A stretch of DNA of 46,960 nt from Candidatus Parcubacteria bacterium (GTDB lineage: Bacteria > Patescibacteriota > Patescibacteriia > CAIXNZ01): contig JAPLYC010000073.1 of NCBI GenBank assembly GCA_026395755.1, positions 1-46,960 of the forward strand. Reading direction: 5' to 3'. The notes beneath the pieces were generated by a model. That model made no database searches and was not told the origin of the DNA. It saw only the letters and a program-made list of their open reading frames with translations. This document shows, piece by piece, positions 31,198-39,521 of the stretch (positions within the stretch are counted from its first letter, which is position 1; each line of letters begins with the position of its first letter). Position numbers and translations under genes: made by a program.

Positions 31198-31596
31198 ATG
31201 ACTGAGGATAAATCGCAGGAATTTATTAATAGGGATTTTATTTATGCCATTGTGGGCGCCACCAATAATCAGGAGAAATATGGTTATAAGGTTTTGGTTG
31301 ATTTGAAACAAAAGGGGTACAAGGTGGTGCCTATTAATCCTAAATATCAGGAGGTGGCAGGCTTGATCTGTTATCCCGCTTTAGTTTCATTGGATGAAAG
31401 GCCTGATGTTGTGGTATTAGTATTAGGTGAGGCCAATGCCCTAAAAATTGTGCAGAATTGCATTGATTCTGCTTTAAATAAACTTTGGTTTCAACCCGGA
31501 TCTGAATATGACGAGGCAGTTAGCCTCGCTAAATCAGCCGGATTAGATATAATCACGGGTAAGTGCATCATGGAAGAGACAGATAAGACTACCTAA
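31198..31596 (+). CDS. CoA-binding domain protein
   Basis: The 132-residue protein has a single Rossmann-like CoA_binding_2 domain: IYAIVGATNNQEKYGYKV at the start, then VVPINPKY, and KLWFQPGSEYDEAVSLAK, which matches the usual W-x-Q-x-G segment. Family members are related to the CoA-binding part of succinyl-CoA synthetase. Their exact role is mostly unknown. The C-terminal GKCIMEE is also typical. Start chosen at the ATG after the triloop hairpins. A strong-SD orphan gene follows 59 bases later and may be co-transcribed. Confidence 0.85.
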   Translation: MTEDKSQEFINRDFIYAIVGATNNQEKYGYKVLVDLKQKGYKVVPINPKYQEVAGLICYPALVSLDERPDVVVLVLGEANALKIVQNCIDSALNKLWFQPGSEYDEAVSLAKSAGLDIITGKCIMEETDKTT

Positions 31597-31655
31597 AAAG
31601 ATGAAAGCCTGCCTACGTTCATCTTCGATGAGCTACGGAGGGCAAGGAGGGGAAA

Positions 31656-32162
31656 ATGGATGCAACAAAGCATTGCTTTGTGGTGCAGGGCAGGGTCTGT
31701 TTTCCCTCCGGGGAAATTGATCCTGACAATTGTACCTTGGCTGACTTTCGATCTATTGTCGGCCGAGGTCCGCTGACATTTTCAGGGGAAAGATCAAATC
31801 AACTGATATTTCCTCATGTGCTGGGCAATTTAAGTCTTTTTTTCCTGCCTGATGAGGAAATAGACGAACAGGCTAAAGTGCAGATGTTCTGGATTCAGCT
31901 TAAGGAAAAAATTCCCCTGGGGCAATTAATCAGGCAGTATAAAATACAGCCCAAGTTAATTGTCCAGGAAGTCGATGACGGCAGCGGCGGATCAGAAATG
32001 GTTTACACTGCCTTATTCAGCCCGACTTTCGGGGTGGAATTTGATCTGCAGACAAAGCTGGTCAGCACGTATGTCTTTGCCAATATGAGTCATGTGCTAA
32101 ATTGTCCCTGCCCTAGTTGCACTTTGGTCAGGCAGCAATTTGGCCTGCCTCATACGGCTTAA
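31656..32162 (+). CDS. Orphan protein with a C-x-C-x-x-C tail
   Basis: The 168-residue protein is not recognised. It has no signal peptide or membrane segment. The C-terminal part contains C150-P-C152-P-S-C155, a possible metal-binding cluster, after a beta-rich middle section. A His-Cys near the start and a Cys near residue 15 are also present. It has a strong GCAAGGAGGGG ribosome site that overlaps a short TCATC-TTC-GATGA hairpin. A terminator-like hairpin follows the stop. Confidence 0.65.
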   Translation: MDATKHCFVVQGRVCFPSGEIDPDNCTLADFRSIVGRGPLTFSGERSNQLIFPHVLGNLSLFFLPDEEIDEQAKVQMFWIQLKEKIPLGQLIRQYKIQPKLIVQEVDDGSGGSEMVYTALFSPTFGVEFDLQTKLVSTYVFANMSHVLNCPCPSCTLVRQQFGLPHTA

Positions 32163-32169
32163 ACAAACT

Positions 32170-32200
32170 AATCACCCTTGCACTGCGAGGGTGATTTAAA
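32170..32200 (+). terminator. Terminator-like hairpin after the Cys-tail orphan
   Basis: AATCACCCT and AGGGTGATT form a perfect 9-bp stem; the following tract (TAAATTTG) is only weakly T-rich. Confidence 0.6.
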
Positions 32201-32201
32201 T

Positions 32202-32230
32202 TTGAAAAAAATACTGATTTGATGTAAGAT
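32202..32230 (+). promoter_or_regulatory. Candidate leuS promoter
   Basis: TTGAAA (32202-32207) and TAAGAT (32225-32230) are separated by 17 bases, with transcription start near 32237. Confidence 0.45.
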
Positions 32231-32257
32231 TAAAGCAAATTTAAAGTAAAATTAGCT

Positions 32258-32296
32258 AATAGCATATGGCGTAAGTCATATAGCTATTGGCCATAA
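32258..32296. repeat. Short palindromic repeat upstream of leuS
   Basis: AATAGCATATG and CATATAGCTATT form an imperfect palindrome, followed by GGCCATAAG. A shortened relative lies at 39298-39329. Confidence 0.5.
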
Positions 32297-32305
32297 GTAA
32301 AAAAT

Positions 32306-34729
32306 ATGAAGACATACAACCCGGGGGAAATTGAACCCAAGTGGCAAAAATACTGGGAGGATAATAAATTACACCAGGCCGAGGACTTTTCCAAGAAGCC
32401 CAAGTATTTTTGTATGATTGAATTTCCATATCCGTCAGGCGAGGGCTTGCATGTGGGGCATCCGCGTCCTTATATTGCCTTGGATATTTTAGCGCATAAA
32501 AGGAGGATGCAGGGCTTTAATGTTTTATATCCGATCGGCTGGGACGCGTTTGGTTTGCCGGCGGAAAATTATGCGATTAAGACCCAGACTCACCCCAAAA
32601 TTTCCACGGCTAAAAATATTGCCAATTTTACCAGGCAGATAAAATCCCTGGGATTGTCTTTTGATTGGACGCGGGAAATTAATACTACAGACCCCGGGTA
32701 TTATAAATGGACCCAATGGATTTTTTTGCAATTATATAAAAAAAATCTGGCGTATAAATCAAAAATGGATATTAATTGGTGCCCCAAATGTAATATCGGC
32801 TTGGCTAACGAGGAAGTGGTCAACGGCAAATGCGAGCGTTGCGGCGGGGAGGTCATCCGTAAAGAAAGGGAACAGTGGATGCTGAAAATTACCGAATACG
32901 CCGATCGCTTAATAGCTGATTTGGATACGGTAGATTATTTGCCTAAAATAAAAAAACAGCAAATTGACTGGATCGGAAAAAGCTATGGCGCCCAGGTTGT
33001 TTTTAAAATTAAAAGTAAAACCATGCTTAAAGGCGAACACATGTATGATTTGGCGGTCTATACGACCAGGCCTGATACTTTATTCGGCTGTACTTATATG
33101 TGTGTGGCGCCGGAGCATGAATTGATTGATAAATTTAGAGATCAAATTGATAATTATAACGATGTCTTGGATTATCGCGAACAGACTAAGCACAAAACAG
33201 AATTCGAAAGGTCAAATTTGGAAAAAACCAAAACCGGCATTGAATTAGCTGGTTTAAAAGCTATTAATCCGGTTAGTGGCGAGGAAATTCCGATATTTTC
33301 CGCTGATTATGTTTTGGCTTCTTATGGCACCGGCGCCATTATGGCGGTACCGGCTCATGATCAGCGCGATTATGATTTTGCTAAAAAATTTGATTTGGTG
33401 GTCAAGGAAGTAATTTCCGGCGGGGATATCAGTAAAGAAGCCTGGATCGGTGAGGGCGAATTAGTAAATTCAAATTTTCTTAACGGGTTAGAAGTTGCTC
33501 AGGCCACCGGTAAAATTATCTCCTGGCTGGAACAAAAAAAAGTTGGTTTCGGCACAACCAATTATCATTTACGTGACTGGATTTTCTCCCGTCAGCATTA
33601 TTGGGGGGAACCAATACCGATTATTATTTGTCCGCATTGCGGTCAGGTTCCGGTTGATGAAAAAGATTTACCCGTGCTTTTACCTGAAGTTGAAAATTAT
33701 CACCCGACTGATACCGGCGATTCTCCTTTGGCTTTAATTTCCGACTGGGTTAACGTACCTTGTCCCAAATGCGGGGAAGATGCCAGGCGCGAAACCGATA
33801 CTATGCCTCAATGGGCAGGCTCATCCTGGTATTTTTTGCGTTACCTTGATCCGCATAACGACAAGGCTTTGGCTGATCCGAAAAAATTAAAATACTGGAC
33901 TCCTGTTGATTGGTACAATGGCGGTATGGAACATACAACTTTGCATTTATTGTATTCCCGTTTTTGGCACAAATTTTTATATGACATTAAAGTCGTACCG
34001 ACTTCTGAACCCTATGCGAAACGCACTTCTCACGGTTTAATTTTAGGTGAAGACGGCGAGAAAATGTCAAAGTCACGTGGCAATGTGGTTAATCCTGACA
34101 GCGTAGTCAAAGAATATGGCGCTGATTCATTGCGCGTATATGAAATGTTTATCGGTCCCTTTGATCAGCCGACACCCTGGAGCACCCAAGGGGTGGTTGG
34201 CGTGCGCCGGTTTATAGAAAAAGTCTGGCAGATTGGTACTAATTTGGATAAAATAGCCAGAACCGACGACGACGATTTGGTCAGGTTGTTTCATAAAACT
34301 ATCAAGCAGGTGACTGAACAAATTGAATCTTTGGATTTGAATACTTGCGTGTCTTCGTTTATGATTTTGGCCAATAAATTTAGCGAAGAAGGCTGTAATC
34401 AGGAAATTTTTGAACAATTTTTAAAAATATTTGCGCCGTTTGCTCCGCATTTTTGCGAAGAGCTCTGGCATAATTTGGATCATAAAAAATCTATTTTTCT
34501 GGAAAAGTGGCCCGAGTATAATGCCGAGCTGATTAGAATGTCAGCCATTGAAATCGGCGTGCAAATAAATGGTAAAATGCGCTCCAAGATTTTTGTGACT
34601 GAAGATATGAATGAGGCTGAAATAAAAAAAGTTGTTTTAGCTGATGAAAAAGTTAGAAAATGGATGGAAGGTTCTGAAGTTAAAAAATTCATTTACGTGC
34701 CGGGGAAAATTGTGAACATTGTGATATGA
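32306..34729 (+). CDS. leuS: Leucyl-tRNA synthetase
   Basis: LeuRS charges tRNA-Leu. The 807-residue protein shows the class I signatures HVGH at 49-52 (after YPSGEGL) and KMSKS at 586-590. The CP1 editing domain contains the YTTRPDTLFG region and GTGAIMAVPAHDQRDYDFA. A zinc-type Cys4 segment is present around CPKC and CERCGG. The C-terminal KIVNIVI end is canonical. The start ATG has no Shine-Dalgarno sequence. Confidence 0.97.
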   Translation: MKTYNPGEIEPKWQKYWEDNKLHQAEDFSKKPKYFCMIEFPYPSGEGLHVGHPRPYIALDILAHKRRMQGFNVLYPIGWDAFGLPAENYAIKTQTHPKISTAKNIANFTRQIKSLGLSFDWTREINTTDPGYYKWTQWIFLQLYKKNLAYKSKMDINWCPKCNIGLANEEVVNGKCERCGGEVIRKEREQWMLKITEYADRLIADLDTVDYLPKIKKQQIDWIGKSYGAQVVFKIKSKTMLKGEHMYDLAVYTTRPDTLFGCTYMCVAPEHELIDKFRDQIDNYNDVLDYREQTKHKTEFERSNLEKTKTGIELAGLKAINPVSGEEIPIFSADYVLASYGTGAIMAVPAHDQRDYDFAKKFDLVVKEVISGGDISKEAWIGEGELVNSNFLNGLEVAQATGKIISWLEQKKVGFGTTNYHLRDWIFSRQHYWGEPIPIIICPHCGQVPVDEKDLPVLLPEVENYHPTDTGDSPLALISDWVNVPCPKCGEDARRETDTMPQWAGSSWYFLRYLDPHNDKALADPKKLKYWTPVDWYNGGMEHTTLHLLYSRFWHKFLYDIKVVPTSEPYAKRTSHGLILGEDGEKMSKSRGNVVNPDSVVKEYGADSLRVYEMFIGPFDQPTPWSTQGVVGVRRFIEKVWQIGTNLDKIARTDDDDLVRLFHKTIKQVTEQIESLDLNTCVSSFMILANKFSEEGCNQEIFEQFLKIFAPFAPHFCEELWHNLDHKKSIFLEKWPEYNAELIRMSAIEIGVQINGKMRSKIFVTEDMNEAEIKKVVLADEKVRKWMEGSEVKKFIYVPGKIVNIVI

Positions 34730-34806
34730 GGCTGAGCTGCAAAGCGACATCCTGCAATGTGGAAAACCCGATGTCCGATTGTTTAAAATTTAGTCTGATT
34801 ATAAAT

Positions 34807-34838
34807 AAAAATCCTTCGTGAAATGGGTTTTTATTTTT
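34807..34838 (+). terminator. Terminator of leuS
   Basis: AAAAATCC pairs with GGGTTTTT (one G-T pair) around a 10-nt loop, then ATTTTT. Confidence 0.75.
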
Positions 34839-34960
34839 GGCATTTTTGGAAGTAGCTTTTTTTAGCTAAATTCGTTACAATATAACCAGATTAAGCTTAA
34901 AAGCCTGGCGCATGTTAAGACAAGGTTCAACTATTATTTTAATTACAATTTCTATATTCT

Positions 34961-34988
34961 AGAAACGTTTTTGACGTTTCTTTTTTTA
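34961..34988 (+). promoter_or_regulatory. Terminator-like hairpin in the leader of surface protein 1
   Basis: AGAAACGT/ACGTTTCT is a perfect 8-bp stem with a 5-nt loop, followed by seven T residues, 23 bases before the ATG at 35011. A separate leuS terminator already exists at 34807, so this one may be an attenuator. A TATAAC-type -10 lies at 34881-34886. Confidence 0.5.
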
Positions 34989-35010
34989 ATAATAAATCTA
35001 TGGAAAAAAT

Positions 35011-38000
35011 ATGGATTTAAAGCTTAAAAATACCCGTTGCTGGCACGAATTAATTAATAAAAAATTTGTAGCGGTTTATATTGCTTTGGTCCTGGTGTTA
35101 TTAATTAACCAGGTGGTGTTCACTGTCTTATTAAAGGATAGGGAGACGGCAAAAGCTGCAACTCCGCCTGCGTTTACTTTAAAGGTAAAGCAACTTAATG
35201 GTGTCGGAGCCAACGCCAAAATAATGGTTGATTTTGATCAGAATGTTTATACTACTTTCGGCTCAAGCGGAGCTTTGAATAATGTTGATCCTGACATGGT
35301 GGAAGGTGGCGGTAGTGCTGGACTATCAATTATTGCAATTGATCATATAGCTGGTACCAGGGTGGCGATTTTAACTACAAGTGCAGATTTAAATGTAACG
35401 GTTCCTAATCAAGTTTTGATATCATGTAATGCTGATCAGGTTTATAATTCTTCTAACCAAAAATGTTTTCAGACAGGAACAGATGTTAACGCTGCCGCAA
35501 CTGATCTTATAGCGCCGACCTTAAGTAATTGGGACTTAGATATGAATGCCGGCACTTTAGCATTAAATTTTTCAGAACCAATGGATTTTACATTTGATTT
35601 TGATGAAACACTATTAACAATCGAGGATGCGACTGCGGCTACTTTCTATACTTTAACGGATAGCATTGGCAGCTGGACTGCTCCCGGTGTTTTTACGGTA
35701 ACTTTATCTCCCGCTGATATTAATCAGATTAAAGCCATTAGTGGATTAGCTGAAAATATGGGTAATTCATATTTAACAATTACTGATATAAGCGGTCTTA
35801 AGGATGCTGTACAAAATGACATGGTAGCCGGAGTAAATGGCGTTCAAGTTAATATTTATACAGCAGACACAACACTGCCGACAGTTAGTGGCAATAATTT
35901 ACACACAGATTTTTCAGGCTGCACAGCGCCTAATTTATGTTTGGCAACTGAAGCCATAATTTTTACTTGGGATAATGGTGCCGGAGGAGATAATCCTACC
36001 GGTTATAATGGAGACCTTTCTTCAGTTTCCGCCGAGCTAAACCATTTTAGCGGTAGCGCTTCGCAATCGTTTTATGATGATGGTACTCACGGCGATTTAG
36101 CGGCAGGAGATGGCATTTGGTCGTATGCTCTAGCTGTTTCTTCAACTGGTGACTATAGCGATATTTTATTTTATATCAGGGTCGCTGACTATGCTGGCAA
36201 TTTAAGCCTCCCCCAATGCGGCAGGGAAATAGTTTGCGCCTGCGGCGACAAGGTGATAGCGGATTACACTTTTGGCGCTGACCTTGACTGTCTAACGGGC
36301 GGTGATGGATTAGTCATAGATAAAGACGGGATCACTATTGATGGCGGTAATCATACAATTACCGGCACATATGCCACCCCTGGTACGGATTTAATAACGG
36401 GGCAGCATGGCATTATAAATATTGACCATAGCAATATCACTATCAGGAATTTAATAATTAAGGACTTTTTCTACGGCATTGCCGAAGGCGGTCTTACGGG
36501 GGCGTTATCTAATATTACTATTCAGGATAGCAGTGTAATCAATACCACAAAATATGCAATTTCTTTCATATTTCCAATCGGGATTGTTATTGCTAACAGC
36601 GATACAAATATAATTTCAGGGACTACTGTGACTGGCTATTCCACTGCAATAGGTATGCTGGCTACCGCAAACAATAATATTTCCTCGAATATTGTTAGTA
36701 CCAACGGTATTGGCATCGATTTATCCGGAGGTATTTTACCTGGTGCTCTTTCGTTTAATTCAACCATTGCTAATAATACTATTAAGCTGTCTAATACATC
36801 GGCATTAAAAATTCCGCAGATTGTAGCTGACTCGACTGTTACTATTTCAGGCAACACTTTTTTATACAATCGACTTGATATAGAAAACGCTGTGGATGGT
36901 GCTGGTGTGAGTTATAATTATTCTAATAACCATTCTTCACACAATATTAATAACAGAATGATAAATTTTGCCGCAGAACCGGTCACTAATTTACAGCTGG
37001 GTGTGGATACTGCCAATTTTGTTTTTGATATGAGAGACGAGGCCGGCCTTGCCTGCCCCGCTCCCGGTTGCACATATAATATTGTAACCAGCCCGTCGGA
37101 AGTAATTACAATTACTCCTGCCGGCAGTTCTATCTCCGGCAGTTTTACGCCGACAAAATACGGCATTTATACTTTACAGATTACAGTTACTGATAGTAAT
37201 GGAAATGTTGGGAAAAGAAATATACCATTTTATGTATATTCCGTGGGCGGAGCAAACGATTTGGCAACAGCAGAAACTACTTATTATTTTAGACCGGGAG
37301 TTGATTCGACTCATGGTCAATCTAAAGGAGCAGACGCACGTTCATTGTTGCTTACTCCGCCGACAGCAATTGAAACAGAACAATGCTCTCAGTGGGTAAT
37401 AAATTTTATTGATGAGCTTCCCGACTATCCGTTTGGCGCAATTACTCAGCAAGATTTTAATTTCTGGGGCAAATCGGCAGGACATTCTTTTTCTTATTTA
37501 TTTAGATTCTGGAATTCAAATCAGTATGTACAGAATGATATTGGTGCTTATGGAGCTTATACATATCTAGACACAAATTTTAGCGGTTTAACTTGGAATA
37601 TGGAATATCCTTATTCGTGGTATCATTCGGTTTTTGAATATGGCAAGCCTTTTCTTACAAATAATAACCCCTATATTACGTCACAAGTGACTCAAGTGCC
37701 TCCCGATCCGTTTAGCACCGCCACGATTACTCACACTTATACCACTACTCCTGCGGTTAAATATTTTTCCAATTCTGATGTCTTGCTTCTGGCAGCCAAT
37801 CCCTCTGCGCCTGGTTCAGCGTTGGCCACCCTTGTTTTAGACGGCACATATGCTTCAGACAATTCAATTAATGTAACTTTGGCTAACTATAAGTATCCCT
37901 TTAGTGCTGAAATAACCAGAATAGATTCTGACGGCACAGCTACCCTAATGGCAAGTAACGTTACCACTATAACCACTTTTAATTCAGTTAATATGGAGTT

Positions 38001-39240
38001 GACGCCTAACAGCGGTTATGTTGACGTTGATATAGATACCTGGCAGTTAGCCGGTGATTTTTACAAGAAATGGACTGAAACTGGTAGTATTCCGCTGATA
38101 ACTGTAAATCATACAGTTGGTGATCTGTTGCCAAATACCTTATATTCGGCAACAGTTAATGGTGCAGTTGTTAGTTCTGGCTATTCAAATGGTGCTGGTA
38201 AATTCAATTTTAATTATTCTAGTAATAGCTACAATTCATTAAAGACATTTGAAGTTGGCAAGGCTTTTACTGCCGGTTCGCTGCCGCATGTAGACTCCCC
38301 AAGTGTTATTACAAATTTATCGGTAAAAGCTGATTCCACGGGCAGAGTTACGATAACCTGGCTGGATCCTACGGATGCAGACCTGAAAGAAATTGTAATT
38401 ACAGAAACTTCGGCAAACAACCAGACTCAAACTATTGTTATTGCAGCCGGCAAAGAGTCCGCAGTTCTTACCGGCAGAGCAGTCGGTTCCGAATATAAAT
38501 ATTTTATCAGAGCTGTAGATATTAGCGGTTTGGCAAGTACTGGAGTTACAATTACCATTACTATTCCCCGACAAGGTGAAACTCAGTCCGGTGAATCAGT
38601 TTTGTCTGCTCCTGAAGAACCATCAGGGTTAACTTTGCCGGATGGCGTCAATGTGGGAGATTCGATAAAAGTTTCAAATTCAACAACAGTTTATTTTGTT
38701 GATACTGATAAACGTCGCCATACTTTCCCGAATGAAACAACATATTTTAGCTATTTTTCAAGCTTCAACGGCATTAAAACTATATCTTTAAGCACTCTGG
38801 CTCGGATTACCCTTGGTAAAAATGTTACGGTCCGGCCCGGAACCTGGCTGGTAAAAATTCAGTCTGACCCCAAAGTCTACGCGGTTGAACCCTATGGTGT
38901 CTTAAGGTCGATTTCCAGTCAAGCAGTTGCCGCCGCTCTTTATGGGGCTGATTGGAACTCCAAAATTGCGGATATATCGCCGGCGTTTTTCGTGGATTAT
39001 CAGATTGGCTTAGACGTTTCGACCGCTGTTCATCCCACAGGTGTCGCTTTCTCTTATCAAAACGATTCTAAGGTTTATTACGTTGAGCAGAATAATAAAA
39101 GATATATTTCGACCGAGGTATTTATCAATAATAAATTTCGGGACATGTTTATAATAAGAAAAGTATCTCCTGATATTGCTTATGCGAACGGTACTGATTT
39201 ACCCAACCTGAATATAGAAGAAATAGTTACCACACGATAA
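35011..39240 (+). CDS. Giant surface protein 1 (beta-helix, FN3, shared C-terminal module)
   Basis: The 1409-residue protein has an N-terminal signal anchor (about 18-38, VAVYIALVLVLLINQVVFT) and is exported. Several Ig-like modules fill residues 50-400. A right-handed parallel beta-helix of the NosD type follows (about 415-650, Asn-rich turns such as TIANNTI). Then come a mixed beta region, a fibronectin III-like domain (about 1120-1205) and a C-terminal module of about 190 residues (1215-1409) with PGTWLVKIQSDPKVYAVEPY. The start WHEL-x-x-KK-(F/I)-VA and the C-terminal module are shared with the next gene. It may be an adhesin or cell-wall-associated protein. No Shine-Dalgarno sequence. Confidence 0.8.
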   Translation: MDLKLKNTRCWHELINKKFVAVYIALVLVLLINQVVFTVLLKDRETAKAATPPAFTLKVKQLNGVGANAKIMVDFDQNVYTTFGSSGALNNVDPDMVEGGGSAGLSIIAIDHIAGTRVAILTTSADLNVTVPNQVLISCNADQVYNSSNQKCFQTGTDVNAAATDLIAPTLSNWDLDMNAGTLALNFSEPMDFTFDFDETLLTIEDATAATFYTLTDSIGSWTAPGVFTVTLSPADINQIKAISGLAENMGNSYLTITDISGLKDAVQNDMVAGVNGVQVNIYTADTTLPTVSGNNLHTDFSGCTAPNLCLATEAIIFTWDNGAGGDNPTGYNGDLSSVSAELNHFSGSASQSFYDDGTHGDLAAGDGIWSYALAVSSTGDYSDILFYIRVADYAGNLSLPQCGREIVCACGDKVIADYTFGADLDCLTGGDGLVIDKDGITIDGGNHTITGTYATPGTDLITGQHGIINIDHSNITIRNLIIKDFFYGIAEGGLTGALSNITIQDSSVINTTKYAISFIFPIGIVIANSDTNIISGTTVTGYSTAIGMLATANNNISSNIVSTNGIGIDLSGGILPGALSFNSTIANNTIKLSNTSALKIPQIVADSTVTISGNTFLYNRLDIENAVDGAGVSYNYSNNHSSHNINNRMINFAAEPVTNLQLGVDTANFVFDMRDEAGLACPAPGCTYNIVTSPSEVITITPAGSSISGSFTPTKYGIYTLQITVTDSNGNVGKRNIPFYVYSVGGANDLATAETTYYFRPGVDSTHGQSKGADARSLLLTPPTAIETEQCSQWVINFIDELPDYPFGAITQQDFNFWGKSAGHSFSYLFRFWNSNQYVQNDIGAYGAYTYLDTNFSGLTWNMEYPYSWYHSVFEYGKPFLTNNNPYITSQVTQVPPDPFSTATITHTYTTTPAVKYFSNSDVLLLAANPSAPGSALATLVLDGTYASDNSINVTLANYKYPFSAEITRIDSDGTATLMASNVTTITTFNSVNMELTPNSGYVDVDIDTWQLAGDFYKKWTETGSIPLITVNHTVGDLLPNTLYSATVNGAVVSSGYSNGAGKFNFNYSSNSYNSLKTFEVGKAFTAGSLPHVDSPSVITNLSVKADSTGRVTITWLDPTDADLKEIVITETSANNQTQTIVIAAGKESAVLTGRAVGSEYKYFIRAVDISGLASTGVTITITIPRQGETQSGESVLSAPEEPSGLTLPDGVNVGDSIKVSNSTTVYFVDTDKRRHTFPNETTYFSYFSSFNGIKTISLSTLARITLGKNVTVRPGTWLVKIQSDPKVYAVEPYGVLRSISSQAVAAALYGADWNSKIADISPAFFVDYQIGLDVSTAVHPTGVAFSYQNDSKVYYVEQNNKRYISTEVFINNKFRDMFIIRKVSPDIAYANGTDLPNLNIEEIVTTR

Positions 39241-39253
39241 AATAGTAAAATAT

Positions 39254-39292
39254 AAAAAAGCCCCGTGTCTTTAGGACTGCGGGGCTTTTTTA
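39254..39292 (+). terminator. Terminator of surface protein 1
   Basis: AAAAAAGCCCCG and CGGGGCTTTTTT form a perfect stem with a 14-nt loop, with T run and A run on either side. Confidence 0.9.
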
Positions 39293-39297
39293 TATAC

Positions 39298-39329
39298 TTA
39301 GCATATTGCGTATGGCTATTTGCCATAAA
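39298..39329. repeat. Shortened copy of the leuS-upstream repeat
   Basis: TAGCATATTGCGTA and TATTTGCCATAA match words of the element at 32258-32296. Confidence 0.4.
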
Positions 39330-39354
39330 CCAAACCTGGACCGATTTTAAGGTA

Positions 39355-39383
39355 TTGTTTTATTAGCCAGTATTTACTATAAT
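39355..39383 (+). promoter_or_regulatory. Promoter of surface protein 2
   Basis: TTGTTT (39355-39360), 17 bases, perfect TATAAT (39378-39383). The leader would be about 130 bases. Confidence 0.65.
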
Positions 39384-39466
39384 AAAGTCATAAGAAGCAT
39401 AATAAGATAGGACATGCGAGTTTCAAGATTAGCAATCACTTCAGCTAATTACTCCTTTATATATAA

Positions 39467-39498
39467 AAGAGAAATTTTTGGTTTCTCTTCTTTTTTTA
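39467..39498 (+). promoter_or_regulatory. Terminator-like hairpin in the leader of surface protein 2
   Basis: AAGAGAAA/TTTCTCTT is a perfect 8-bp stem with a 7-nt loop followed by CTTTTTTT, 24 bases before the ATG. It lies downstream of the promoter at 39355, so it can only act on this gene's own message. Confidence 0.55.
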
Positions 39499-39521
39499 TT
39501 AATTAAGTTTAGCTAAAATCT

